Numbered from the stretch's first letter, positions 37,737 to 46,861 are shown. The stretch is 64,000 nt of DNA from DATLZU01 sp051293835 (GCA_051293835.1 JBPKMA010000005.1:124001-188000); one strand, 5' to 3'. The notes: generated by a model not told the origin, from the letters alone. Translations and numbers: made by a program.

Positions 37737-38453
37737 TCAGGCTATTGCCCCACCCTCCTTCAGCCACCCTTGGTCCGCAAAGCTCACATAGCGCCCATCG
37801 CCGACCACCAGGTGATCCAGCACACGAATCCCCAACACCTCTCCCGCCGCGACCAGCCGGGCGGTCAACTGGTGGTCCTCCGGGCTGGGTGAAGGATCGC
37901 CACTGGGGTGGTTGTGCAGAAGGATAACGGACGCCGCAGATTCGCGCACCGCGAGCGTAAACACCTCCCGTGGATGAACGATACTCAGCGTCAGGCTGCC
38001 TTCCGACACTGTCTCCTCCCGTATCACCGTGTTCTTCGCGTCAAGCAGAATGACCTTAAAAATCTCGTGCCGGAGATCACGCAGGTGGGGATGGTAATGT
38101 TTGAACAGATCGATGCTGGAATGGATGCGTGTGCCGGTCGAGAGCGGTGCCGCCAGGACACGCCGTCCCAGCTCGATAGCGGCCTTGATCTGGGCCGCCT
38201 TCGCGTTTCCGACCCCAGGAATCGCGCAGAGCTCATCGAGCCCGCAGTGTGCCAACCCGTGCAGCCCCCTGAGCTGGCGCAACAGGTCCATGGCGACTTG
38301 GAGCGCCGAAGCGTCCTGCCGGCCGACGCGGAGTAAGATGGCCAGTAGCTGCGCGTCTGACAATGAGGCCGCACCTTCTTGCAGCAACCGCTCGCGCGGA
38401 CGTTCCGTCGCCGGCCATTGGGCGATCCCATTGCCCCGCCTTTTCCCCATCAT
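37737..38453 (-). CDS. radC: RadC-family JAB/MPN-domain protein
   Basis: The 238-residue protein has the N-terminal UPF0758 helical region with a helix-hairpin-helix (LCAIPGVGNAKAAQIKAAIEL). A C-terminal JAMM/MPN+ metal domain follows with HNHPSGDPSPSPED and an upstream Glu in REETVSEGSL. The RadC name is historical; the DNA-repair role has been questioned and the biochemical function is unknown. It sits 97 bases upstream of the EF-G-like gene and diverges from a small zinc-ribbon gene. Confidence 0.93.
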   Translation of the reverse strand: MMGKRRGNGIAQWPATERPRERLLQEGAASLSDAQLLAILLRVGRQDASALQVAMDLLRQLRGLHGLAHCGLDELCAIPGVGNAKAAQIKAAIELGRRVLAAPLSTGTRIHSSIDLFKHYHPHLRDLRHEIFKVILLDAKNTVIREETVSEGSLTLSIVHPREVFTLAVRESAASVILLHNHPSGDPSPSPEDHQLTARLVAAGEVLGIRVLDHLVVGDGRYVSFADQGWLKEGGAIA

Positions 38454-38502
38454 ACGGCCCTGTTCGGGTCAAGAAACCGACGTGATGGACATTTTTGTAC
38501 CC

Positions 38503-38524
38503 AGCCCCAGACAGCTTTGGGGCT
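38503..38524. repeat. Inverted repeat in the radC/zinc-ribbon intergenic region
   Basis: AGCCCC (38503-38508) and GGGGCT (38519-38524) form a perfect six-base stem with a ten-base loop. On neither strand is a long T-run attached, so it is not a clear terminator; it may be an mRNA leader structure of radC. Confidence 0.4.
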
Positions 38525-38575
38525 CACTTTTCGTCGAACAGAATCATAACCATTTGAATTTCCTATATTCTCATA

Positions 38576-38593
38576 AACCGATCTGGATCGGTT
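38576..38593. promoter_or_regulatory. 18-base palindrome upstream of the small zinc-ribbon gene (operator-like)
   Basis: AACCGATC-TG-GATCGGTT is an exact inverted repeat placed seven bases after a TATATT (38564-38569) that could be a -10 box. It would cover the transcription start of the zinc-ribbon gene. A repressor-binding site is an inference from symmetry and position only. Confidence 0.4.
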
Positions 38594-38648
38594 CAGGACT
38601 TGCTTACGCCTACCCGCAGCAGTGAGCGCTGACACCCAGGAGGGAGCG

Positions 38649-38822
38649 ATGGAATGTCCGAAGTGCAAAGGGTTAATGATGCTGGAACGGTTTTCCGATT
38701 TTTTCCTCATCTTCTACGCATGGAAATGTATCAACTGCGGCGCGATCATCGATCGCACCATTTCAACGAACCGAAGAAAGAGTCTGGCGGCCCGCGAAGC
38801 GCACGCTGTCGGGGCCCGCTAA
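38649..38822 (+). CDS. Small zinc-ribbon protein
   Basis: This 57-residue protein has two CxxC pairs, CPKC near the N terminus and CINC at about residue 29, separated by a hydrophobic stretch (FSDFFLIFYAWK). That is a classic compact zinc ribbon, and no other domain is present. ATG 38649 is strongly supported by AGGAGGGAG directly upstream. Function unknown; similar tiny zinc ribbons are common unannotated genes. It stands alone, divergent from radC, and precedes a gap of about 280 bases. Confidence 0.75.
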   Translation: MECPKCKGLMMLERFSDFFLIFYAWKCINCGAIIDRTISTNRRKSLAAREAHAVGAR

Positions 38823-39039
38823 GGATTTCCTCGCCTCGCTTGACCGTTCACGCATCACCAGTTCGATTGTATGGTTCCGTCGCTGCTCCGACCGGTTACG
38901 CGTGCCCCGCATGAAACCGCGACGTGCGGAGCATTATAGCCAAGAGGTCAAAGAGGCGTCAAAGCATCTCTTGTTCTTCCACATCTGTCTTCCATCACGG
39001 GCGGCGAACTCATCCGTCGCTTCGCTGTAGCCTCCAGCC

Positions 39040-39069
39040 TTGACCCGCTCAAAAACGCTGTGTTACAGT
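39040..39069 (+). promoter_or_regulatory. Candidate promoter of rsmD-coaD-aminotransferase
   Basis: TTGACC (39040-39045) and TACAGT (39064-39069) are 18 bases apart, about 35 bases before the rsmD ATG. The preceding 200 bases (38823-39039) hold no gene that I can support. Confidence 0.4.
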
Positions 39070-39102
39070 GGGCCGCCTGAATCGCGTCGCCGACACACAA
39101 CC

Positions 39103-39675
39103 ATGCGCGTCATCGCTGGCTCCCTGAAGGGACGCCGGCTGCTGGGCCCTCGACAGTCCGATTTGCGTCCCACATCTGATCAGGTGAAAGAAGCGCTCTT
39201 CTCGATCGCCGGGGCCTGGATTCCGGGCGCTGCCGTGCTGGATTTGTACGCGGGGACAGGCGCGATTGGGATCGAAGCCCTCAGCCGAGGCGCCCGGCGC
39301 GTGACGTTCGTCGAGTCCGATCCGGCTGCGCTCCGGCTCCTCCGCGCGAATCTCGCGCGATGCGCCTTGAGTCATGGGGTGGGGATCTATGCTGGCCGCG
39401 TCGGGAGGTTTCTCCGCCACTGTGCGTCATGGAATGGACCATATGATGTGGTCTTTGCCGACCCGCCGTATGTGTCGGAAGAAGAACTGATCGGGTTGGC
39501 GAACTGGCTTAGTGAAGGGTTGATCGCGGACGACGCCATTGCCATCGTGGAGCACGCGTCCAAGACGCCGGTGCCGGACATGTTGGGGCCGCTGATACGG
39601 ATCCGTAGCTATCGATACGGCGATACGTCCCTCACCCTCTATCGTAGGCAAGGCGAGGTGGGGCGCATCCCATGA
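39103..39675 (+). CDS. rsmD: 16S rRNA (guanine966-N2)-methyltransferase
   Basis: The 190-residue class I methyltransferase begins MRVIAGSLKGRRL, the family's usual start, with the SAM-binding VLDLYAGTGAIGIEALSRGA and the catalytic FADPPY. RPTSDQVKEALFSI is also diagnostic. It methylates G966 of 16S rRNA during 30S assembly. The stop overlaps the coaD ATG by four bases, a widespread rsmD-coaD pairing. Confidence 0.96.
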   Translation: MRVIAGSLKGRRLLGPRQSDLRPTSDQVKEALFSIAGAWIPGAAVLDLYAGTGAIGIEALSRGARRVTFVESDPAALRLLRANLARCALSHGVGIYAGRVGRFLRHCASWNGPYDVVFADPPYVSEEELIGLANWLSEGLIADDAIAIVEHASKTPVPDMLGPLIRIRSYRYGDTSLTLYRRQGEVGRIP

Positions 39676-40160
39676 ACGTGGGGGTCTACCCCGGTACATT
39701 CGACCCGATCACTCACGGGCACACCGACATCATTGCCCGCAGTCTCCGGATTTTCGACCATGTGATTGTGGCCGTCGCGCCAAATCCGAGCAAACATCCT
39801 TTGTTCAGCCTGTCTGAACGACTGGAAATGGTGCGCTTGGTCACACAAGACATGCCGCGGGTCGAGGTCGCCACTTTCGAAGGATTACTGGTCGAATACG
39901 TCAAACGCCGAGGGGCCCACGCGGTGATCCGAGGGCTGCGGGCAATCTCAGACTTCGAACATGAATTTCAGATGGCGCTGACCAATCGCAAGTTGGAAAA
40001 CACCGTGGAAACCGTCTTTCTCATGCCGAGTGAAGAATATTCGTATTTGACATCGACTATTATCAAGGACGTTGCGAAACACGGAGGCCCGTTGACCGAC
40101 TTCGTCCACCCTGAGGTTGCCAAGCGGCTGGATCAGCGACTACGGAGCCTTCGACCATGA
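39672..40160 (+). CDS. coaD: Phosphopantetheine adenylyltransferase
   Basis: The 162-residue nucleotidyltransferase has YPGTFDPITHGHTDII (the HxGH site), AVIRGLRAISDFEHEFQMA, and the ISSSxxK-like TSTIIKDVAKHGG. It adenylates 4'-phosphopantetheine in coenzyme A synthesis. The length is typical. It overlaps both neighbours by four bases. Confidence 0.97.
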   Translation: MNVGVYPGTFDPITHGHTDIIARSLRIFDHVIVAVAPNPSKHPLFSLSERLEMVRLVTQDMPRVEVATFEGLLVEYVKRRGAHAVIRGLRAISDFEHEFQMALTNRKLENTVETVFLMPSEEYSYLTSTIIKDVAKHGGPLTDFVHPEVAKRLDQRLRSLRP

Positions 40161-41350
40161 AGCTCGCCGCGCGCGCGGGACGCATCGTCCCGTCTCCCAC
40201 GCTTGCGATCACCGCCACCGCCAAGGCCATGGCGGCCCAGGGGATCGATGTGATCGATTTTGCCTCCGGCGAGCCCGATTTCGACACTCCGGAACCGGTC
40301 AAGGCCGCGGCGGAAGCCGCGATCCGTGCCGGCTTTACGAAATACACGCCGTCCTCTGGAATCGACGAACTGCGGGCGACGATTGCCGAGAAGCTTCAGG
40401 CAGAATTGGGGCTTCGGTACGACCCATCGCAGATCCTCGTCTCCTGCGGGGCGAAACATTCGTTGTACAATCTCGCCGAAGCGCTGTTCGAAGCCGGCGA
40501 CGAAGTGCTGATTCCGACGCCCTTTTGGGTTTCCTACCGGGATCAGTTGCTGCTCAACGACGCGACGCCGGTCCTGCTGGAGACGCGCGAAGACGAGGGC
40601 TACGCGATTCACCCGGATGAGTTGGAGCGGCATATCACGCCGAGAACAAAGGCGATCATCGTCAACACTCCCTGCAACCCGACCGGCGCCACCTATGACC
40701 GCGCCACGCTGGAACGCATCGCGACGGTGGCGCTTCGCCGCGATCTCGTGATTATTTCCGACGAGATTTACGACAAGATCGTGTACGACGGTGTCCGGCA
40801 CTGCAGCATCGCAACACTGGGCCAGGACGTCGCCGCTCGGACGGTGATTATTAACGGCGTATCCAAAGCCTACGCCATGACCGGGTGGCGCATCGGGTAC
40901 GCGGCCGGACCCAAATCGTTGATCACGGCGATGGCCAACATCCAGAGCCAAAGCACCTCTAACCCCTGCTCGATCTCGCAGAAAGCCGCGGTGGCGGCGC
41001 TGCGCTTGGACGACGCGTTCACTGCACGGATGGTCGCGGAATTTGACCGGCGGCGGCGGGTCATGGTCGAGCGGCTCAATAAAATGCCGGGGGTGAGTTG
41101 TCGGATCCCGACCGGCGCGTTCTACGCTTTCCCCAACATAAGCCGCCTCTTCACTCGCCGTTGGAAACGGGGAACCATCACCAGCGCCTCGGATCTCGCC
41201 ACTTACCTGCTGGAAGAAGCCAAGGTTGTGGTGGTGCCGGGGGAGCCGTTCGGCAGTTCGGCTCATATCCGCCTGTCCTACGCCACCGGGATGGATGCCA
41301 TCCTCCGTGGGCTGGACCGCATGGAGGCTGCCCTCCGACACCTCGACTGA
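40157..41350 (+). CDS. aspC: Class I aminotransferase, aspartate aminotransferase type
   Basis: The 397-residue fold-type I PLP enzyme has the N-terminal DVIDFASGEPDFDTPE, NTPCNPTGATYDRATLE, and the PLP lysine in VSKAYAMTGWRIGYAAG. The substrate-carboxylate Arg is near SSAHIRLSYAT. It fits the bacterial class Ib aspartate aminotransferase (PLP- and 2-oxoglutarate-dependent). Specificity cannot be fixed from sequence alone: aspartate, aromatic and prephenate aminotransferases of this group look alike. Confidence 0.9.
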   Translation: MKLAARAGRIVPSPTLAITATAKAMAAQGIDVIDFASGEPDFDTPEPVKAAAEAAIRAGFTKYTPSSGIDELRATIAEKLQAELGLRYDPSQILVSCGAKHSLYNLAEALFEAGDEVLIPTPFWVSYRDQLLLNDATPVLLETREDEGYAIHPDELERHITPRTKAIIVNTPCNPTGATYDRATLERIATVALRRDLVIISDEIYDKIVYDGVRHCSIATLGQDVAARTVIINGVSKAYAMTGWRIGYAAGPKSLITAMANIQSQSTSNPCSISQKAAVAALRLDDAFTARMVAEFDRRRRVMVERLNKMPGVSCRIPTGAFYAFPNISRLFTRRWKRGTITSASDLATYLLEEAKVVVVPGEPFGSSAHIRLSYATGMDAILRGLDRMEAALRHLD

Positions 41351-41405
41351 CCGCGGGCTTTGGAGCGGGACGGTTTGCGACACCGTGCCAAAATCCCTGC
41401 CAGCC

Positions 41406-41433
41406 TTGATTTCGCGGAAGACTGTGTTATTAA
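41406..41433 (+). promoter_or_regulatory. Weak candidate promoter before the FmdB-type gene
   Basis: TTGATT (41406-41411) and TATTAA (41428-41433) have a 16-base spacer. They lie in the gap of 157 bases between the aminotransferase gene and the zinc-ribbon gene. Confidence 0.25.
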
Positions 41434-41507
41434 TTTGCTCGTTGTCGAGTTGACGCGTTCTCGCCGAAGGGTGGGAGAAAGGAGAAAGAGGAAGGAGGGC
41501 TCAATCC

Positions 41508-41879
41508 GTGCCGATCTACGAGTATCTCTGTGGAACCTGTGACTACCGATTTGAAGTGCAGCAGAAAGTGAGCGATCCTCCGCTCACGACCTGCAGCCGT
41601 TGTGGCAACAGCGTCAGCAAGGTTATCTCGCCCCCGGCTATCATGTTTAAAGGCAGTGGATGGTACATTACCGATTATTCCGACAAGCTCAAGCCTCCTT
41701 CCTCATCTGAATCCGGCAACGGAGTGGCCGATGCTAAGAAGGATAGCACGGCGTCGTCGGCTCAGCCCACCGGGACGGGAGCTGCGGTCTCAGCGGCGGG
41801 CCAGAGCTCTCGCGCTACGTCAACCGGGGCAGGCTTGACTGGCTCTCCGTCGGCTTCTTCATCGTCCTCTTCGTCATAG
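41508..41879 (+). CDS. FmdB-family zinc-ribbon protein
   Basis: The 123-residue protein begins MPIYEYLCGTCDYRFEVQQ, the FmdB/CxxC_CxxC_SSSS signature, followed by the second Cys pair CSRCG and VISPPAIMFKGSGWYITDY. The C-terminal half (about residues 65-123) is a low-complexity Ser/Thr/Ala/Gly tail ending in a run of serines. The family is usually annotated as a putative regulatory protein, without proven function. The GTG start is preceded by GGAAGGAGGG. Confidence 0.88.
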   Translation: MPIYEYLCGTCDYRFEVQQKVSDPPLTTCSRCGNSVSKVISPPAIMFKGSGWYITDYSDKLKPPSSSESGNGVADAKKDSTASSAQPTGTGAAVSAAGQSSRATSTGAGLTGSPSASSSSSSS

Positions 41880-41893
41880 CGTCAAGCAGGGTT

Positions 41894-42310
41894 TCAGTTT
41901 CGCTTGGCCCCCGAGAACCGTACCGTTTTCTTCTTGACTGATGCGGTCTTGCCAGCGGGTAGTGCGGTCGTCTTCGCGGCAGCTCTGACCATGCCGGTTT
42001 TGGTCAATTTTGCCAGTTTCTGGCGCTCGGCGGCTAGGCTGTGCTCGAGCGTGGCGATCATCGCGGTCTTTTCGCGATTCGCGCGGGTGAGTTCATCTAC
42101 ACGGGCCTGCAACTCCTCACGCGCTTTGGTTGCGGCGGAAAGTTGGCTCTGCAATTGATCCCGTTCCATGGTCACGGTTTGAAGCTCGGTCTTAAGCTGC
42201 TCGATTTGGGTTTGAAGCGCGGGTGGCCAGTAATCGCAGCCGCTCAACCCGCCCCCGGTCACGACGAGCATCGCACTTACTGCGACCCTCCACAACGCTC
42301 TTGCATGCAT
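41894..42310 (-). CDS. Small coiled-coil lipoprotein
   Basis: The 138-residue protein has a signal peptide with a lipobox (GGGLSGC, Cys near residue 24). A long coiled coil follows (about residues 34-100, with QIEQLKTELQTVTMERDQLQ), then a basic Lys/Ala/Thr-rich C terminus. That composition suggests an outer-membrane-anchored peptidoglycan- or acid-polymer-binding spacer, but no family is recognised. ATG 42310 is chosen because AGGAGG lies five bases upstream. It converges on the FmdB gene and follows tsaC. Confidence 0.75.
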   Translation of the reverse strand: MHARALWRVAVSAMLVVTGGGLSGCDYWPPALQTQIEQLKTELQTVTMERDQLQSQLSAATKAREELQARVDELTRANREKTAMIATLEHSLAAERQKLAKLTKTGMVRAAAKTTALPAGKTASVKKKTVRFSGAKRN

Positions 42311-42357
42311 TGGCACCTCCTACTTCATCCAAAGCCGGTGTAAACAGTTGGCCGCCA

Positions 42358-43023
42358 TCAGCTCAGCCGTAAGCCGACATGTTCCAGCGCCGCCGCCAGT
42401 TCAGCCCGAGAAACTTGGCCTTCCCGCACCACCACAATCGGCCCGCGCGCATCGACAACCGTGGATGGCAGTCCGCCCGGCGTCGGCCCGCCGTCGACAA
42501 TCAGGTCGACATCTGAACCCAATTCGTCACTCACCGCCTGCGCTGTCCGCAACGGGGGCTGACCGGAGCGATTAGCACTGGTACCGGTCAACGGGCCGAC
42601 TCGACGCAGTAGTGCCGCTAAAAGTGGATAAGCCGTCAATCGGATGCCGACCGAGCCTGTACCTGCGGTCAGGAACGCTGGTAGGGACGGCAACGCAGGA
42701 AAAATGATCGTCAAGGGACCTGGCCAGAATCGGTCCATCAGCGCTTGCGCGGCTGGGGGAATACTGGCGACCAGTCCGCCTAACTGCGCGTGGTCGGCGA
42801 TCAGCACGAGAATCGGCTTATTGCCCCGTTCGCCCTTGATCCGGCGGATGCGAGCGACTGCCGTGGCATCGGTCGGAACAACGCCGAGAGCGTAAAAACT
42901 CTCGGTCGGAACAGCCACGAGGCCACCGTCTTGGACTACCTGCATGATCTCCTGTGCACTCTCCTCTGAAGAGTCTTGCAGGCATGGGAGCACGCGAGCC
43001 TTGGTTGCCATAGCCCTGGTCAT
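42358..43023 (-). CDS. L-threonylcarbamoyladenylate synthase (Sua5/YrdC/TsaC family)
   Basis: The 221-residue protein is a single YrdC domain. It has VAVPTESFYALGVVPTD, the nucleotide loop RIRRIKGERGNKPILVLI, WPGPLTIIF and LTGTSANRSGQPP. It makes threonylcarbamoyl-AMP for t6A37 tRNA modification. The extra Sua5 C-terminal domain is absent, so it is the short TsaC type. The ATG lies six bases after the purD stop. Confidence 0.92.
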   Translation of the reverse strand: MTRAMATKARVLPCLQDSSEESAQEIMQVVQDGGLVAVPTESFYALGVVPTDATAVARIRRIKGERGNKPILVLIADHAQLGGLVASIPPAAQALMDRFWPGPLTIIFPALPSLPAFLTAGTGSVGIRLTAYPLLAALLRRVGPLTGTSANRSGQPPLRTAQAVSDELGSDVDLIVDGGPTPGGLPSTVVDARGPIVVVREGQVSRAELAAALEHVGLRLS

Positions 43024-43029
43024 GGTGAC

Positions 43030-44307
43030 TCACCGGCAGGCCGACAACGCTCGTGCGGCGATGTCGGTACGGAAATAACAGCCTTCAAATGAGATGGCGC
43101 GGGCTGTGCGATAGGCTCGGTCACGCGCCTGTGCCAGGCTGGTGCCCCGGCCGGTCACACCGAGAACGCGCCCTCCGGCCGTGACGATCTCCCCTCCCTG
43201 CCGCTTGGTTCCGGCATGGAACACGAAGGTGTCGTCAGAGGCACTGTGCTCCGGCAATCCATGAATGGGGAACCCAGTCTGATAGGAACCGGGATAGCCA
43301 CCCGACGTCAACACGACACAGACTGCTGTGTCGGGATGCCACTCGACGGTGAGTTGATCCAGGCGGTGTTCGACCACCGCTTCCACAACCTCCACCAAAT
43401 CGGTTTTCAGCAGCGGCAGCACCGCCTGCGTTTCCGGATCACCCATCCGGGCATTGAATTCCAGCACATACGGCCGGTTGTTGACCACCATGAGTCCGGC
43501 ATAAAGCACGCCTTGAAACGGACAACCCCGGCGCAGCAACGCCTCCACGACCGGCAGCAGAATCTGCTTCATTATCGCATCCCGCAAGGCCAGAGTGCCA
43601 AGCGGCGCCGGTGCGTAGGCACCCATGCCGCCGGTATTTGGACCTGTGTCGCCGTCGCCGACCCGTTTATGATCTTGCGCCGGGAGCATGGGCACGATCG
43701 TCTTGCCATCGGTGAAGGCCATGAGGGTGAGTTCTTCGCCGTCGAGAAACTCTTCGATCAGCACCTGCCGGCCCGCCTCGCCGAAGATTCGCTTCTCCAG
43801 GAGATCCGTCACCGCCTGGCGTGCCTGCTCCCGCGTCGTGGCGACCACGACGCCTTTGCCCTGCGCCAATCCGTCCGCCTTCACGACGACTGGTAGGGCG
43901 TGCCGGTCGAGATACTCCAGTGCCGGACCGACCTTGTCGAAACTTCGCGCAGTCGCCGTGGGAATACCGGCCGCTGCCATCACTTCTTTCGCAAAGACCT
44001 TGCTGGACTCGATACGCGCCGCTCCCTTGGTCGGACCGAAGATCTTCAACTTAGCCTTGCGGAACTCGTCTGCAATTCCAAGCGCAAGCGGTGCTTCGGG
44101 GCCGACAATGGTCAGATCGATCCGTTCGGATTGAGCGAAGGCCTTCAATTCGGCAATCGCCTCCGCCTGGATCGGCACACAGGGGGCCAGCGCCTCAATC
44201 CCGGCATTGCCTGGCGCACAGTAGAGCTGGGACACGCGCCGGCTCTGCGCGAGTTTCCACACCAGCGCATGTTCGCGCCCGCCACTTCCGATAACCAAAA
44301 TTCTCAT
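43030..44307 (-). CDS. purD: Phosphoribosylamine-glycine ligase
   Basis: The 425-residue ATP-grasp enzyme starts MRILVIGSGGREHALVWKL, the family's invariable N terminus. It continues with VGPEAPLALGIADEF, VVKADGLAQGKGVVVA, VLEFNARMGDPETQ and the C-terminal GRVLGVTGRG. It catalyses the second step of purine synthesis. It follows purH by 116 bases on the same strand; these two and tsaC probably form one operon. Confidence 0.97.
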   Translation of the reverse strand: MRILVIGSGGREHALVWKLAQSRRVSQLYCAPGNAGIEALAPCVPIQAEAIAELKAFAQSERIDLTIVGPEAPLALGIADEFRKAKLKIFGPTKGAARIESSKVFAKEVMAAAGIPTATARSFDKVGPALEYLDRHALPVVVKADGLAQGKGVVVATTREQARQAVTDLLEKRIFGEAGRQVLIEEFLDGEELTLMAFTDGKTIVPMLPAQDHKRVGDGDTGPNTGGMGAYAPAPLGTLALRDAIMKQILLPVVEALLRRGCPFQGVLYAGLMVVNNRPYVLEFNARMGDPETQAVLPLLKTDLVEVVEAVVEHRLDQLTVEWHPDTAVCVVLTSGGYPGSYQTGFPIHGLPEHSASDDTFVFHAGTKRQGGEIVTAGGRVLGVTGRGTSLAQARDRAYRTARAISFEGCYFRTDIAARALSACR

Positions 44308-44423
44308 ACGTGATTGACGGATTGCCGATTGCGAGAGCAGAACACATTGAGACAAAAAATGTGAGTGATCAGGCAATGCAGCAGTGATCAAGTGGGTACA
44401 GCTTTCAATTCCTACACGAACTG

Positions 44424-45977
44424 TCAGTGGCGGAAGTGGCGCATCCCCGTGAAAATCATCGCCATCTGATGCTCATCCGCAGCCTTGATCACTTCCTGAT
44501 CCCGGATCGAGCCGCCGGGCTGGATGACCGCCGTGATGCCGGCTTGTGCAGCGGCATCGATCCCGTCGCGGAACGGAAAGAAGGCGTCAGAGGCCATCAC
44601 GCAGCCTTTCACCGGCAAGACCGCCTTCATACCGGCGAGCTTCACCGAATCCACCCGGCTCATTTGCCCTGCCCCGATGCCGACTGTCTGGCCCGGCCTC
44701 GCGTAGACGATGGCGTTGGATTTGACGTGCTTGCAGACTTTCCACGCGAAGGCGCAGGCGGCATATTCGTCGTCCGTCGGCTTGCGCCTGGTCGGCACGT
44801 TCAACACGCGGAGATCTGCCACCGTTCCGAGATCGCGATCTTGCACGATCAAGCCGCCAACCAATTTCTTGAGGTCATAGCCTTCCGGCATGGCCTTTAC
44901 GAGCGGCCCCACTGCCAGCAAGCGGAGATCTTTTTTTCGTTTGAGTTCGGACAACGCCTCGTCGGTAAAGCCCGGCGCCACGACAACCTCGACGAAGGTG
45001 GAGGTGATCTCCTTCGCCGCCGCCAGATCGACCGGCCGATTGAATGCGATCACCCCGCCGAAGGCCGACACGGGATCAGTTTCCCGGGCTTTTACATAGG
45101 CTTCCACGGGCGTCGCCCCGAGTGCCACACCGCAGGGGTTGTTGTGTTTGATGATGACGACAGCCGTCTCGTCGAACTCTTTCACCAGTTCCAGCGCCGA
45201 GTTCGCGTCGAGATAGTTGTTGTACGACATCGCTTTGCCGTGCAGCACTGTAGCGCGCGACACGGACGGCTCCCGCGAATGGAGCTCGCGGTAGAAGGCT
45301 CCCTGTTGATGCGGGTTCTCCCCGTACCGGAGGGTCTCCACTCGCTCGAACTGAAGTGAGAGCATCTTGGGGAATTTGACCTCGCCTCCCTGCATCTGTT
45401 TTTCCAGGTAGCCGGCGATGAGGCTGTCGTAGCGCGCCGTATGCTGGAAGACTTTCAGCGCCAACTCGCGCCGGAGTTCACGGGTCACCGTCCCCGCCGT
45501 GAGCGCCTCCAACACGCGCGTATAGTCGGACGGATCGACCACCACCACGACATCTTCGTGATTTTTTGCTGCCGATCGCAGCATCGACGGCCCGCCGATG
45601 TCGATATTCTCAATCGCCTCGTCGAAGGAACAGTTGGGTTTGGCGATCGTGGCCTCGAAGGGGTAGAGGTTCACGACGACGACATCGATCGGTTCGATGC
45701 CGTGTTCCTGCATCTGTGCCACATGCGCCGGCACGCTGCGGCGGCCGAGCAACCCGCCGTGAATCTTCGGATGGAGCGTCTTGACCCGGCCGTCCAAAAT
45801 TTCCGGCGACCCAGTGTAAGCCGCCACGTCCGTCACTGCCACGCCGGCCTCTCGGAGGACTTTGGCCGTCCCGCCGGTCGACAGAATCTCTGCGCCCAAC
45901 GCAGCCAGGCCCTTCGCCATCTCGACGACACCGGTCTTATCTGACACGCTGATCAATGCCCGCTTGATGCCGGCCAT
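44424..45977 (-). CDS. purH: Bifunctional AICAR formyltransferase / IMP cyclohydrolase
   Basis: The 517-residue protein has an N-terminal MGS-like IMP cyclohydrolase domain (KRALISVSDKTGVVEMAKGL; LSTGGTAKVLREAG; GRVKTLHPKIHGGLL) and the C-terminal AICAR transformylase domain (RYGENPHQQGAFY; VIIKHNNPCGVAL; FPFRDGIDAAAQAGI). It performs the last two steps of IMP synthesis. The ATG is preceded by AAGGAGCAGGCC. Confidence 0.98.
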   Translation of the reverse strand: MAGIKRALISVSDKTGVVEMAKGLAALGAEILSTGGTAKVLREAGVAVTDVAAYTGSPEILDGRVKTLHPKIHGGLLGRRSVPAHVAQMQEHGIEPIDVVVVNLYPFEATIAKPNCSFDEAIENIDIGGPSMLRSAAKNHEDVVVVVDPSDYTRVLEALTAGTVTRELRRELALKVFQHTARYDSLIAGYLEKQMQGGEVKFPKMLSLQFERVETLRYGENPHQQGAFYRELHSREPSVSRATVLHGKAMSYNNYLDANSALELVKEFDETAVVIIKHNNPCGVALGATPVEAYVKARETDPVSAFGGVIAFNRPVDLAAAKEITSTFVEVVVAPGFTDEALSELKRKKDLRLLAVGPLVKAMPEGYDLKKLVGGLIVQDRDLGTVADLRVLNVPTRRKPTDDEYAACAFAWKVCKHVKSNAIVYARPGQTVGIGAGQMSRVDSVKLAGMKAVLPVKGCVMASDAFFPFRDGIDAAAQAGITAVIQPGGSIRDQEVIKAADEHQMAMIFTGMRHFRH

Positions 45978-46216
45978 GGCCTGCTCCTTGTGTTGGTCAT
46001 TTTTTGATATGGTTCGAAAAAGAATGCGCACGATGAAAAAGCGGGCGCAGAATAACAGATGGGCACGACAACTTCAAGGTAACGGAAATTCCTGCCGGAA
46101 TTGCCCGGCCTGTCACGTTTGACTTTTTAGGCGCTGGGGCCTCTAACCACCGTGTCCCGAATCGAGGTCGTCACCGTGCTGCCAAGCTGCGATGGCTGTT
46201 GCTGGTCTAACTATGC

Positions 46217-46720
46217 TTACCAAGCAAAAAGGCTCTTCAAGCTTTCGTGTGCGGTCTTCAAGTGCTCGACGTGGCGGAAGCCGCACACGGTTTTCTCGAC
46301 TCACTGGATTGTTGCATTGACGGCTTCCCCTCCGCCATTCGTGATGTCCTGCCGCAGATCGGTGAACATGTGGGGGAAGGTGGCACTAGATCCACTTCAC
46401 GTCCTCCGCCATCGGCCGACGCCGGCTGTGGGGCGCACGCCAGCATCAGTGGGCGAAGCATGCCGGGGCGGCTCTCGGTAGCGGAGTCCCAGAACTGCCG
46501 GAAGCGCTCCTTGATGGCCCGGCCGTGCCACCTTGAGGGCTCTCTGCTGCACCGTATGGAACGTGGCCCGTTGCGCGGCCGGGATGTCTGGGGAGCGCAT
46601 GAGCCAGCGGTGCTTGGTCCCCCCAGCCGGGTATCGCCCGCCTGCTTCAGGAGCCGCGGCTCCGTGCGGCGGACCCAGGCGACAGCCTCGTGCAGAGGTT
46701 TGGCTCTAGGAAGGGCTAGC
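46217..46720 (-). pseudogene. Degraded ISL3-type transposase remnant
   Basis: Read on the minus strand, fragments in different frames line up as one ISL3-like transposase C-terminal half. In order they are KPLHEAVAWVRRTEPRLLKQ; after a frameshift near 46620, TKHRWLMRSPDIPAAQRATF; after another, AIKERFRQFWDSATESR; then DITNGGGEAVNATIQ, a TGA, and VEKTVCGFRHVEHLKTA. The (I-T/S-N-x-x-x-E-x-x-N-x-x-I-Q) block carrying the last catalytic Glu and the GFR phrase are typical of that family. The N-terminal zinc/HTH region is missing. No clear terminal repeats or target duplication were found. The rest of 45978-46861 holds nothing else I can support. Confidence 0.6.
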
Positions 46721-46818
46721 TCGCCAACCACCGGAATCCGCAAAGGCTTGGCGTGGCAAAGGGCCCGGCACACGGGCTGACCGACAGGCTGGGCAGGTGC
46801 GGGAGTGGCGGACAAAGC

Positions 46819-46837
46819 GCTTCAGAGTCTCTGAAGC
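46819..46837. repeat. 19-base perfect palindrome between transposase remnant and DUF123 gene
   Basis: GCTTCAGAG-T-CTCTGAAGC is symmetrical over its whole length and lies 25 bases past the stop of the minus-strand DUF123 gene. It could be that gene's terminator hairpin, but no T-run follows, or a leftover of the insertion element. Confidence 0.45.
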
Positions 46838-46861
46838 TGGTGTTCCCTTCCAAGACAATTC

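Noticed and set aside
46005..46030. GGTTCGAAA, tRNA T-loop-like sequence
   Set aside because: No flanking T-stem, anticodon arm or acceptor pairing could be built, and it lies in the purH upstream region.
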